From contig NZ_NOYD01000046.1 in assembly GCF_002258315.1 (NCBI RefSeq), positions 135,638 through 199,637 on the forward strand: 64,000 nucleotides of DNA. Direction: 5' to 3'. This stretch comes from Rhodococcus sp. 06-462-5. Lineage in GTDB: Bacteria > Actinomycetota > Actinomycetes > Mycobacteriales > Mycobacteriaceae. How positions within the stretch are numbered: position 1 is the stretch's first letter; each line of letters opens with the position of its first letter. Below, piece after piece: positions 8,382 to 15,470 of this stretch. A model generated the notes under the pieces. It ran no database searches. It saw only the letters and a program-made list of their open reading frames with translations, and was not told the origin of the DNA. The position numbers and the translations under genes are program-made.

Positions 8382-9587
8382 ATGGGTTACGACGTCGCGC
8401 GAGTGAGAGGGTCCATCCCCTCGCTCGGTGACGGGTGGATTCATCTCGACCCTCAGCTGGGCATGCTGATCCCGGACCGCGTGTCCACCGCTGTGTCCAC
8501 CGCGTTCCGACACAGTGCCTCCAATCATTCGGCCGGCAACACCGCGGCAAAGCGCAGTGCAGCTCTGCTGGAGTCCGCTCGTGTGGCGATCGCCGATCTG
8601 GTCGGTGCCTATCCGTCCGGTGTGGTGATCGGTCCTGACCGCGCGACGCTGCTGTCCTGGCTCGCGGATTCGATGAGCTCGCGGCTGGGGCTGGGAACCG
8701 GTCTGGTGCTTTCGCGGTTGGACGAGGAAGCGAACGTCGCGCCGTGGCTGCGGGTCGCCAGCCGGTCCGGCGCGCACGTGCGATGGGCCGAGGTCGAGAT
8801 CGATACGTGCGAGTTGCCCACTTGGCAGTTCGACGACCTCATCACCTCCACCACTCGGCTCGTCGCGGTCACGGCGGCGTCGCCGATCGTCGGTAGCGCG
8901 CCCGATGTTCGGGTCGCAGCGGATCTGGTGCACGAGGTCGGTGGGCTGATCGTGGTCGACGCGGCCGGAGCTGCCCCCTACGCCCACGTCGACATCAAAG
9001 AACTCGGGGCCGACGTCGTCGCGATCGACACCGCCGCGTGGGGTGGGCCGTCGGTCGGTGCGCTGATCTTCCGCGATCCGACGCTGTTGGAACAGTTGCC
9101 CTCGATGTCGCTGAACCCGTCGGCCAAGGGGCCGCAAAGGCTCGAGGTCAGCGCGCATCAGTACGCGCTGTTGGCCGGCGTGGTGTCGTCCATCGACTAC
9201 CTGGCCAATCTCGACGACGCAGCAACCGGGACGCGTCGCGAGCGCCTCGAGCTGTCGATCGGATCGCTGCAGCATTACCACGACGGCCTTTTCGATTACT
9301 TGATGAAGGCGCTCGACTCCCTGGACCACGTCATGGTGCTGGGCAATGCACCGACGCGCATTCCCACCCTGAGCTTCACCGTCGAGGGCATGCCCGCGGT
9401 GAAGGTGTCCGAGCAACTCGCGCAGGCCAGAATCGGCAGTGTCAGCGGAGTCCACGGTGGCAGTCGGTTGCTCGACGCATTGGGCGTCAACGACGAGGGT
9501 GGTGCCGTCACCATCGGTCTGGCTCCGTACACCACCCGCTACGAGATCGATCAGCTCGTCACAGCGCTGTCCGCCCTCGCCCTCTAG
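8382..9587 (+). CDS. Class-V aminotransferase fold protein lacking PLP residues (Rv3778c-like)
   Basis: 401 residues from ATG 8382, the start that gives MGYDVARVRG and matches the beginning of the mycobacterial orthologue as I recall it. The overall pattern is that of cysteine-desulfurase-like proteins, but key cofactor positions differ. The usual S-x-H-K before GP is DTAAWGGPS, so the Schiff-base lysine is absent. The usual D-x-x-Q is DAAG. The usual E-H-H-A-N is DEEAN. It may not bind PLP covalently, so annotation as an active cysteine desulfurase is doubtful. It is divergent from bpa and convergent with the quinone reductase. Confidence 0.8.
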   Translation: MGYDVARVRGSIPSLGDGWIHLDPQLGMLIPDRVSTAVSTAFRHSASNHSAGNTAAKRSAALLESARVAIADLVGAYPSGVVIGPDRATLLSWLADSMSSRLGLGTGLVLSRLDEEANVAPWLRVASRSGAHVRWAEVEIDTCELPTWQFDDLITSTTRLVAVTAASPIVGSAPDVRVAADLVHEVGGLIVVDAAGAAPYAHVDIKELGADVVAIDTAAWGGPSVGALIFRDPTLLEQLPSMSLNPSAKGPQRLEVSAHQYALLAGVVSSIDYLANLDDAATGTRRERLELSIGSLQHYHDGLFDYLMKALDSLDHVMVLGNAPTRIPTLSFTVEGMPAVKVSEQLAQARIGSVSGVHGGSRLLDALGVNDEGGAVTIGLAPYTTRYEIDQLVTALSALAL

Positions 9588-9606
9588 CGGGAGCGGCTCC
9601 GCCGCA

Positions 9607-9648
9607 CGTGCATAGAAGTTCGTAGTGGGCTACGAACTTCTATGCACG
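9607..9648. terminator. Perfect 19-bp hairpin between convergent genes
   Basis: Arms at 9607-9625 and 9630-9648 are exact reverse complements around a TGGG loop. It sits 20 nt after the stop of the aminotransferase-like gene and 14 nt after the end of the convergent quinone reductase, so it can serve both. There is no T-run on either side, as is common for actinobacterial hairpin terminators. Confidence 0.7.
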
Positions 9649-9662
9649 ACCTGAGGCGCACA

Positions 9663-10652
9663 TCACTGCACGCGCAGGATCACCTTGCCGATGGTCTCGG
9701 CCTCGTCGAGCATTCGATGTCCTTGCGGGGCTTCGGTTATCGGGATTTCGGCGTGTACGACGGCGGTGACGCGGCCCTCGGAGATCATCGGCCACAGGTG
9801 TGCGGTCATGTCTGCGACGATGTTCGCTTTGCTCGACGGCCCGGTTTCGGGTCGGCCGCGCAACCCGGCTGCATGCACCGAGCCCCGCTTGGCGAGGAGT
9901 TTGCCGAAGTTCAGCTCGCCCTTCACGCCGCCCTGCATGCCGATGGTGACGACTGTGCCGTCCATGGCCAACGCGTCGATGTTGCGGTCGAGGTACTTCG
10001 CTCCCATGTTGTCCAGGATCAGGTCGGCTCCGTGATCCTTTGTCTGCGAACGTATCTCGGTGACGAAGTCCTGGTTCTTGTAGTCGATCAGGATGTCGGC
10101 TCCGAGGTCTGCGCACATGTCCAGCTTGTACTTCGATCCGGCGGTGACGGCGACGGTGACGCCCATCTGCTTGGCCAATTGGATTGCGTGCGTTCCGATT
10201 CCGCTGCCGCCGCCGTGAACGAGCAGCACCTGGCCCGAACGCATGTGGGCATCCATCACCAGGTTGGACCACACGGTCGAGGCCACCTCCGGAAGTGCTG
10301 CTGCCACATGCAGATCGAGGCCCTGCGGAATGGGGAAGAGCTGGGTGGCGGGCACGGCGACCTGCTCGGCGTAGCCACCGCCGGCCAGCAGGGCGCACAC
10401 CCTGTCGCCGACGTTCCAGCCGCTGACGCCCTCACCGAGTTCTGAGATGATGCCCGAGCACTCGAGACCGAGAATGTCGCTGGCCCCCGGGGGCGGCGGA
10501 TAGTTGCCTTGACGCTGCATGAGGTCGGCACGGTTGACGGCGGTGGCCGAGACGTCGACGATCACCTGCCCGCGGCTCGGACGTGGGTCGGGAACCTCGG
10601 TCCATTCCATGACGTCGGGGTCGCCGAATTCTTTCAGTGTGATGGCACGCAT
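9663..10652 (-). CDS. NAD(P)H-quinone oxidoreductase, zinc-free MDR family
   Basis: 329 residues from ATG 10652, matching the 328 of Rv3777. The enzyme belongs to the zeta-crystallin/QOR group of medium-chain reductases: GroES-like N-terminal domain, VNRADLMQRQGNYPPPPGASDILGLE, then an NADPH-binding HGGGSGIGTHAIQLAK. The Cys/His zinc ligands of alcohol dehydrogenases are absent. It resembles the PIG3 subfamily, which reduces quinones and electrophilic carbonyls in the cytoplasm. The synteny with the aminotransferase-like gene is the same as in mycobacteria. Confidence 0.9.
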   Translation of the reverse strand: MRAITLKEFGDPDVMEWTEVPDPRPSRGQVIVDVSATAVNRADLMQRQGNYPPPPGASDILGLECSGIISELGEGVSGWNVGDRVCALLAGGGYAEQVAVPATQLFPIPQGLDLHVAAALPEVASTVWSNLVMDAHMRSGQVLLVHGGGSGIGTHAIQLAKQMGVTVAVTAGSKYKLDMCADLGADILIDYKNQDFVTEIRSQTKDHGADLILDNMGAKYLDRNIDALAMDGTVVTIGMQGGVKGELNFGKLLAKRGSVHAAGLRGRPETGPSSKANIVADMTAHLWPMISEGRVTAVVHAEIPITEAPQGHRMLDEAETIGKVILRVQ

Positions 10653-10710
10653 GTCTCCATAGTGCGCCTCCGGCGGCAGGAGTGGAGCCTGCGGAACGAC
10701 CCAGATGAGC

Positions 10711-10754
10711 AGTGGCGCGGTTAGGTGCCCTCTGGAGCACTTAGCCGCGCCACT
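10711..10754 (-). terminator. Hairpin terminator after the aldo/keto reductase gene
   Basis: Arms 10711-10728 and 10737-10754 pair over 18 positions, two of them G-U, around an 8-nt loop. The structure lies 12 nt beyond the stop of the aldo/keto reductase gene and upstream of the quinone reductase gene on the same strand, so it probably separates the two transcripts. No T-run is present. Confidence 0.65.
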
Positions 10755-10765
10755 GCCGCAGGCAC

Positions 10766-11800
10766 TTACAGGTCCCAGAGATTGATTCCGAAGTCCTCCG
10801 CATGCGTGTCGATCTCGGCGAGTTCTGCGTCGCTGAAGTCCAGGTTCTTCAGCGCCGCCACGTTGTTCTCGAGCTGTTCGACGCTCGATGCGCCGATCAG
10901 TACCGAGGTCACGCGCGGGTCGCGCAGGGCCCAGCTCAGGGCGAGTTGTGCGAGGGATTGGCCGCGAGTCGAGGCGATGTCGTTCAACGCCCGGAGGTGC
11001 CCGATGTGGTCGTCGGTGAGCCAGTCCGGATTCAGGGATTTGCCCTGCGCTGCTCGCGAATTCGACGGGACGCCGTCGAGGTACTTGTCGGTGAGCATGC
11101 CCTGGGCCAGAGGTGAGAACGCGATGACGCCCGCGCCCACCGCGTCGAGGGTGTCGAGCAGTTCGGGTTCGATCCACCGATTGACCATCGAGTAGCTCGG
11201 CTGATGGATCAGCAGGGGAACGCCCGCGTCGGCGAGAAGGTCTGCCATCTTCTGCGTGCCCTCGGGCTTGTACGAGCTGATGCCCGCATACAGCGCTTTG
11301 CCCTGCTGGACAGCGCTGATCAGTGCGCCTGCAGTCTCTTCGATCGGGGTGTCGTGGTCGGGCCGGTGGCTGTAGAAGATGTCGACGTGGTCGAGTCGCA
11401 TCCGCGTCAACGACTGCTCGAGCGAGGACAGCAGGTATTTGCGAGAGCCACCGAAGCCGTAGGGGCCGGGCCACATGTCCCAGCCGGCCTTGCTGGAAAT
11501 GATCAGCTCGTCGCGGTATCCGGCGAAATCCTCGGAGTAGATGCGGCCGAAGTTCTTCTCCGCGCTGCCGTACGGCGGGCCGTAATTGTTGGCCAGATCG
11601 AAGTGCGTGATACCGAGATCGAATGCGCGACGCAGGATCGCGCGCTGGTTCATCAGTGGTACGTCGTCACCGAAGTTGTGCCACAGCCCCAGCGAGATCG
11701 CCGGTAGCTTCGGCCCGCGGGACCCCACTTGCCGGAAGAGCATGGACTCGTAGCGATCGGCGGCGGCAACGTACGGCGGGTCGATGTTGGGATCGGTCAT
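10766..11800 (-). CDS. Aldo/keto reductase (YghZ/MgrA-like)
   Basis: 344 residues from ATG 11800. It is a TIM-barrel NADPH reductase with the catalytic Tyr in NNYGPPYGSAE, Lys in SSKAGWDMWPGPYG, His in YSHRPDHDTP, and the C-terminal cofactor stretch SVLIGASSVEQLENN. The GPYGFGGSRKYLL segment is typical of the AKR14 group (E. coli YghZ, L-glyceraldehyde-3-phosphate reductase), which detoxifies aldehydes such as methylglyoxal. It is divergent from a MarR regulator 77 nt away that may control it. Confidence 0.9.
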   Translation of the reverse strand: MTDPNIDPPYVAAADRYESMLFRQVGSRGPKLPAISLGLWHNFGDDVPLMNQRAILRRAFDLGITHFDLANNYGPPYGSAEKNFGRIYSEDFAGYRDELIISSKAGWDMWPGPYGFGGSRKYLLSSLEQSLTRMRLDHVDIFYSHRPDHDTPIEETAGALISAVQQGKALYAGISSYKPEGTQKMADLLADAGVPLLIHQPSYSMVNRWIEPELLDTLDAVGAGVIAFSPLAQGMLTDKYLDGVPSNSRAAQGKSLNPDWLTDDHIGHLRALNDIASTRGQSLAQLALSWALRDPRVTSVLIGASSVEQLENNVAALKNLDFSDAELAEIDTHAEDFGINLWDL

Positions 11801-11877
11801 ACGTCGACCATAGGGCGCTGCACCGAACAGGGCCTCGAACCGCGTCAACCTACTCGCCGGTAGATTTCTTGCCTAAG

Positions 11878-12390
11878 ATGACACGCGTGACGGCCGAAAT
11901 AGCCATAGGTCCCGGGGGGGACCCGCAGTGGCTCGACACTGCGGAAATGAAAGCATGGCGCGCCTATATGGACGGCGGGCAACGATTGATGGGGGTATTG
12001 AACAAGGATCTGCAGGATCGCCACGACCTGTCGATGGCGGAATACCGAATCTTGGTGATGTTGTCGGAATCGATCGACGGCTCCATCAGAATGAGTGAGC
12101 TGGCCGACGGCGTTCTGTCCTCGAGGAGTCGCCTGACGCATCAGATCAGGCGAATGGAACTCCAGGACATGGTGACTCGCAGTACCTGCGTCAACGACGG
12201 TAGGGGCGTGCTCGCGGTGATCACCGAGGAAGGTCGCCGGCGATTGGCGGAGGCGGCACCCACTCACGTCCGCAGCGTCCGCCAGCACCTCATCGACATC
12301 CTCTCGCCCCACGAACTCGAGGTGCTCGGCGACATCTTCGAGAAGGTCGACGCCGCAATGGACGCGTCCGGATCGACACCGCGACGATGA
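11878..12390 (+). CDS. MarR family transcriptional regulator
   Basis: 170 residues from ATG 11878; GTG 11887 is an alternative. The winged helix spans about residues 55-125: LSMAEYRILVMLSES, SELADGVLSSRSRLTHQIRRMELQDMVTR, and the wing STCVNDGRGVLAVITEEGRRRL. A TAAGAT hexamer covers the ATG (11874-11879), which would suit a leaderless message starting at GTG 11887. Divergent from the aldo/keto reductase gene and a plausible regulator of it. Its 3' end carries a tandem 14-bp duplication. Confidence 0.85.
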   Translation: MTRVTAEIAIGPGGDPQWLDTAEMKAWRAYMDGGQRLMGVLNKDLQDRHDLSMAEYRILVMLSESIDGSIRMSELADGVLSSRSRLTHQIRRMELQDMVTRSTCVNDGRGVLAVITEEGRRRLAEAAPTHVRSVRQHLIDILSPHELEVLGDIFEKVDAAMDASGSTPRR

Positions 12391-12410
12391 GGGGCGGACG
12401 ATGAGGGGCG
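12383..12410. repeat. Tandem 14-bp duplication across the MarR stop codon
   Basis: Two exact adjacent copies of GACGATGAGGGGCG at 12383-12396 and 12397-12410. The first contains the stop codon of the MarR gene. Probably a recent slippage duplication just upstream of the tRNA-Ser promoter. Confidence 0.9.
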
Positions 12411-12449
12411 ATTGGGCCTGGGCGCGCCCGGCCGTTTAAGATCGCACAC

Positions 12450-12536
12450 GGAAGCGTGGCAGAGCGGCCCAATGCACTCGCCTTGAAAGCGAGAGACGTG
12501 TAAAAGCGTCCGGGGGTTCAAATCCCTCCGCTTCCG
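12450..12536 (+). tRNA. serT: tRNA-Ser(UGA)
   Basis: A class II tRNA of 87 nt plus an encoded CCA (12537-12539). Acceptor arms GGAAGCG (12450-12456) and CGCTTCC (12529-12535) pair fully. The anticodon stem CTCGC/GCGAG encloses loop CTTGAAA with anticodon TGA, and a long variable arm and GGTTCAAATCC T-arm are present. A TAAGAT -10 box lies at 12437-12442, 7 nt before the 5' end. Confidence 0.97.
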
Positions 12537-12556
12537 CCACATGTTCGTTTCGGATT

Positions 12557-12592
12557 CCGGTCCACCCGCGCGGGTGGACCGGTTTCGTTTGT
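12557..12592 (+). terminator. Terminator after tRNA-Ser(UGA)
   Basis: A perfect GC-rich palindrome (12557-12582; arms CCGGTCCACCCG and CGGGTGGACCGG) followed by the T-rich TTTCGTTTGT (12583-12592), 20 nt after the tRNA. A typical intrinsic terminator. Confidence 0.85.
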
Positions 12593-12661
12593 CCCGGTCG
12601 AAGCTGAGCTCCGTCGCGACCTGGTTGGTATCGAAACCGGCTCAGTGGGTACTACCTGCGG

Positions 12662-13474
12662 ATGAGTGAAGAAGCGCGGCGCAACGACGGCGACAACGAG
12701 GGACCTCTGGAAGAGGAACTCGAGGAGAGTTTCGACGCTGTCGTATCGGAGGGTGCCGAGCGATTGCACCGCACCGTGCGGACGGTTCTGATCACCGGAC
12801 TCTTCGGCGGGCTCGAGGTTGCGTTGGGTGTGATGGCGTACCTCGCGGTGCTGGACGAAACCGGCAGTCACCTGCTGGCAGGCCTGGCGTTCGGCATCGG
12901 CCTGGTGGCCATCTATCTCGCACACGGAGAGCTGTTCACCGAAGATTTTCTGATGCCGATCGCAGCTGTGGTGGCCCGCGACGGCACGCCCTTGCAGCTG
13001 GCGAAGCTGTGGGTCGGGACGCTGCTGGCGAACCTGCTGGGCGGCTGGTTCGTGATGTGGTTGATCGCGCAGGCGTTTCCGAAGTGGCTCGAAGTGTTGT
13101 CCGAGTCGGCGCATCATTTCGTCGACGCTCCGCTGAATCTTCAGTCGATCTGCCTGGCTGTTCTCGGCGGCAGCACGATGACATTGCTGACTCGCATGCA
13201 GCAGGGAACAACCTCCGACGTCGCGCGGATCATCGCCGCCATGGCGGCAGGGTTTCTGCTGGCAGGACTGCAGTTGTTCCACTCGGTTCTCGATTCGCTG
13301 CTGATCTTCGGTGCCATCCACGCCGGCGCGGACGTGAACTACCGCGACTGGATCGAATGGTTCGGCTACACGGTGCTTTTCAACATCATCGGGGGCGTCG
13401 TGTTGGTCACCGCGCTGCGCTTGGTGCGCACCAAGGAGCTTGTGAAGTCCGAACGTCACCGCAATCCCGAGTAG
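12662..13474 (+). CDS. Formate/nitrite transporter family channel (YfdC-like)
   Basis: 270 residues with a charged N-terminal tail (about 1-40) and six membrane spans, as in FNT pentameric channels. Recognisable segments are VLITGLFGGLEVALGVMAYLAVL, HGELFTEDFLMPIAAVVA, LWVGTLLANLLGGWFVMW and LFNIIGGVVLVTALRL. FNT proteins move small monovalent anions such as formate or nitrite. The ELFTEDF loop resembles the YfdC subgroup, whose substrate is not settled. It stands alone after the tRNA terminator and is convergent with the pseudouridine synthase gene, 8 nt apart. Confidence 0.85.
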   Translation: MSEEARRNDGDNEGPLEEELEESFDAVVSEGAERLHRTVRTVLITGLFGGLEVALGVMAYLAVLDETGSHLLAGLAFGIGLVAIYLAHGELFTEDFLMPIAAVVARDGTPLQLAKLWVGTLLANLLGGWFVMWLIAQAFPKWLEVLSESAHHFVDAPLNLQSICLAVLGGSTMTLLTRMQQGTTSDVARIIAAMAAGFLLAGLQLFHSVLDSLLIFGAIHAGADVNYRDWIEWFGYTVLFNIIGGVVLVTALRLVRTKELVKSERHRNPE

Positions 13475-13482
13475 TCGAGCAG

Positions 13483-14406
13483 TTACGCCCTGCCATCCGA
13501 TACCCAACGCTGCAAGCCCAGTCCCGTCTCGAAGCGTCGCATCGATTTGGAGATCGCGTCCGTGAATTCGATTGAGCTGGCGAGCAATTGGAGTGGATCG
13601 GTGAAGTCGTCGACGGCTCGGCCGGTTGCCGTCGGGTACAGGTCGTCGCCGAGGATGGCCACGCCCAACGAGTTCATGTGCAATCGCAGTTGATGGGTGC
13701 GACCGGTCAACGGCGTCAGTCGATAGCGACCGAGTCCGTCTCGATGCTCCAATAGTTCGACGGTGGTGTGCGCGTTGGGTTCTCCGGGCACCTCACGGGC
13801 GGTGAAGTCGCCCTTCTCCGAGACGATTCGACTGCGAACGACGGTCGGCAGGGTGAGCGACGGGTCGTAGCGCGCGATTGCCTCGTACTCCTTGTGGACC
13901 TTGCGATCCTGGAAGAGCGTTTGGTACGCACCGCGCAGCGTCGGATCGACGACGAACAGGACCAGGCCTGCGGTCACGCGATCGAGGCGGTGCGCGGGCA
14001 CCAGTTGCGGCAGATCGAGTTCCGTACGTAGTCGCACCAGCGCGGTCTGCAGAATATGTCCGCCGCGGGGGATGGTCGGCAGAAAGTGTGGCTTGTCGAT
14101 CACCAGCAACGCGTCGTCGCGGTACACGATCGAGATATCGAACGGCACAACGGTTTCCGACGGCAGATCGCGGTGGAACCAGACTGCCTCGCCGGGAACG
14201 TACGGTGCGTCCGGTGCGATCGGGCCTGTCATGTCGACGATGTCACCGGCCGCGAACATGGCGTCGATCCGGTGCGGAGAAATCCGTGACTCGGTGGCGG
14301 TGAGAAAGTCACGAACAGTGCGCCAGGCTCCGTCCTCGGGCATCCGAATTCGAGCGGGATCGAGACCGTGCCGCTTCGCCAGAGGTGGTTGCTGGCGTCG
14401 TCTCAC
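13483..14406 (-). CDS. RluA-family RNA pseudouridine synthase
   Basis: 307 residues from GTG 14406. The catalytic motif is HRLDRVTAG, with the essential Asp, and the family segments VIDKPHFLPTIP and LTGRTHQLRLHM are intact. The N-terminal part (GAWRTVRDFL...RISPHRIDAMFAAGDIV) is S4-like. The protein would isomerise specific uridines to pseudouridine in rRNA or tRNA; the target site is not predictable. It has no close operon partner. Confidence 0.9.
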   Translation of the reverse strand: MRRRQQPPLAKRHGLDPARIRMPEDGAWRTVRDFLTATESRISPHRIDAMFAAGDIVDMTGPIAPDAPYVPGEAVWFHRDLPSETVVPFDISIVYRDDALLVIDKPHFLPTIPRGGHILQTALVRLRTELDLPQLVPAHRLDRVTAGLVLFVVDPTLRGAYQTLFQDRKVHKEYEAIARYDPSLTLPTVVRSRIVSEKGDFTAREVPGEPNAHTTVELLEHRDGLGRYRLTPLTGRTHQLRLHMNSLGVAILGDDLYPTATGRAVDDFTDPLQLLASSIEFTDAISKSMRRFETGLGLQRWVSDGRA

Positions 14407-14484
14407 CGGATGAGCGTATCCGTCCGCCGAGATCGCACTCGAGCAGACGAATCAGTCTCATCCGCCTGCACAAGTGCGAATTCG

Positions 14485-14844
14485 CTACTCGCAGCCGATG
14501 CCGTCGTCGTCGCGGTCGAGATGAGGCCCGTAGCCGTACTCGTCTCGATAGACCGGAGCGGCACCGGCGTCACGCGCCGCATCGCAGTTCTCGTACTGGA
14601 ACGCGCCGCCCTGACGGGGTGCGGGGGCGGGAGCGCCCTGAGGCTGCGGAGCAGGAGCAGGACCAGGCGCCGCCAGTGGGGCCGGAGGCGGAGGAAGGAG
14701 TACCGGGCAGAACTGCGCCGAACCGCTGCTGCAGAGGAAATCGGTGATCGGATCGGCCGAAGCGACGGCCGGGGCGGTGACCAGGGCGGCTGCAGCGATA
14801 GCGCCGCTGATGCCGAGCTTGACCAGCAGATTCTTCGTCTTCAT
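14485..14844 (-). CDS. Secreted excalibur calcium-binding domain protein
   Basis: 119 residues from ATG 14844. It starts with a Sec signal peptide (MKTKNLLVKLGISGAIAAAA..., predicted cleavage after AVASA near residue 30). A Pro/Ala-rich linker of about 35 residues follows, then a C-terminal excalibur domain ending in LDRDDDGIGCE with two cysteines (NCDAAR and GCE) and the DxDxDG calcium loop. It is probably exported to the envelope or medium. Function beyond calcium binding is unknown. Confidence 0.85.
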   Translation of the reverse strand: MKTKNLLVKLGISGAIAAAALVTAPAVASADPITDFLCSSGSAQFCPVLLPPPPAPLAAPGPAPAPQPQGAPAPAPRQGGAFQYENCDAARDAGAAPVYRDEYGYGPHLDRDDDGIGCE

Positions 14845-14986
14845 GGAACTCCAATCGAGGGGGTGTGATCTGGAGCATCCTCGACCATTTATTGAACTGT
14901 CAATCAAGTCATTCGGGTGATCTACGTCGCGACCAGCAAGACCCGAACGTGTTTGGAATCCGCCGATTCGGCGTATCTACGAACGT

Positions 14987-15190
14987 ATGAGCGAAAACGA
15001 GCAGGTCAACCAGAATCCCGAGAAGGATCCCGACGATTGGGTCACCGGCGACGAGCCGATGACCGGCCCGCAGAAGAGCTACCTGAGCACTCTTGCGCAG
15101 GAAGCGGGCGAGGAAGTTCCCGAGGGTCTCAACAAGGCGCAGGCCTCGGAAATGATCGACAAGCTGCAGGGCGAAACCGGCCGCGGCTGA
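14987..15190 (+). CDS. Small DUF3072 family protein
   Basis: 67 residues, acidic and soluble. The conserved core PMTGPQKSYLSTLAQEAGEEVPEGLNKAQASEMIDKLQ is that of DUF3072, small actinobacterial proteins of unknown function that resemble a SAP-like helix-loop-helix fold. There is no clear Shine-Dalgarno site. A GTTT (14951) and GGCGTAT (14970) pair 15 nt apart just upstream resembles a general-stress sigma promoter. It is divergent from the excalibur protein gene. Confidence 0.8.
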   Translation: MSENEQVNQNPEKDPDDWVTGDEPMTGPQKSYLSTLAQEAGEEVPEGLNKAQASEMIDKLQGETGRG

Positions 15191-15208
15191 TTCGACGCCC
15201 CAGAGGTC

Positions 15209-15260
15209 CACTCGATGTGACATCGACCCCCGAAAAGTCCACCGAATGTCACATCGAGTG
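15209..15260. repeat. 15-bp inverted repeat with 22-nt loop
   Basis: Arms CACTCGATGTGACAT (15209-15223) and its exact complement (15246-15260). It begins 18 nt after the DUF3072 stop and may act as a terminator. The two halves also resemble each other in direct orientation (GTCCACTCGATGTGACATCGA-like against GTCCACCGAATGTCACATCGA-like), which suggests an intergenic repeat element. Confidence 0.7.
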
Positions 15261-15470
15261 CCCTCGCGGGAAGTGTGTCCACGAGTACATCCGACCAGGT
15301 AGACCGTTCTGTCTTGAGTACATGTAACAAAGGATCACGCGGACTTTTGTACCCGCATGTGCGCGGCTATTGTGAGCGAACCCACAGCTTTAGCGTGCGC
15401 GCATATCGGTGGGTACGTTGAGTTACGGATGTTGTTTGTGTTGCGCCCCGTGAGGGTGCGCCGGGGGAGG

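Noticed and set aside
9663..11474. A 603-codon frame running from the quinone reductase into the aldo/keto reductase gene
   Set aside because: Only the part from ATG 10652 has the reductase pattern. The rest is antiparallel-frame noise inside the aldo/keto reductase gene and crosses a terminator hairpin.
12264..12542. A small minus-strand frame reading RRDLNPRTLLHVSRF across the tRNA-Ser(UGA) gene
   Set aside because: Also an artefact of the tRNA complement.
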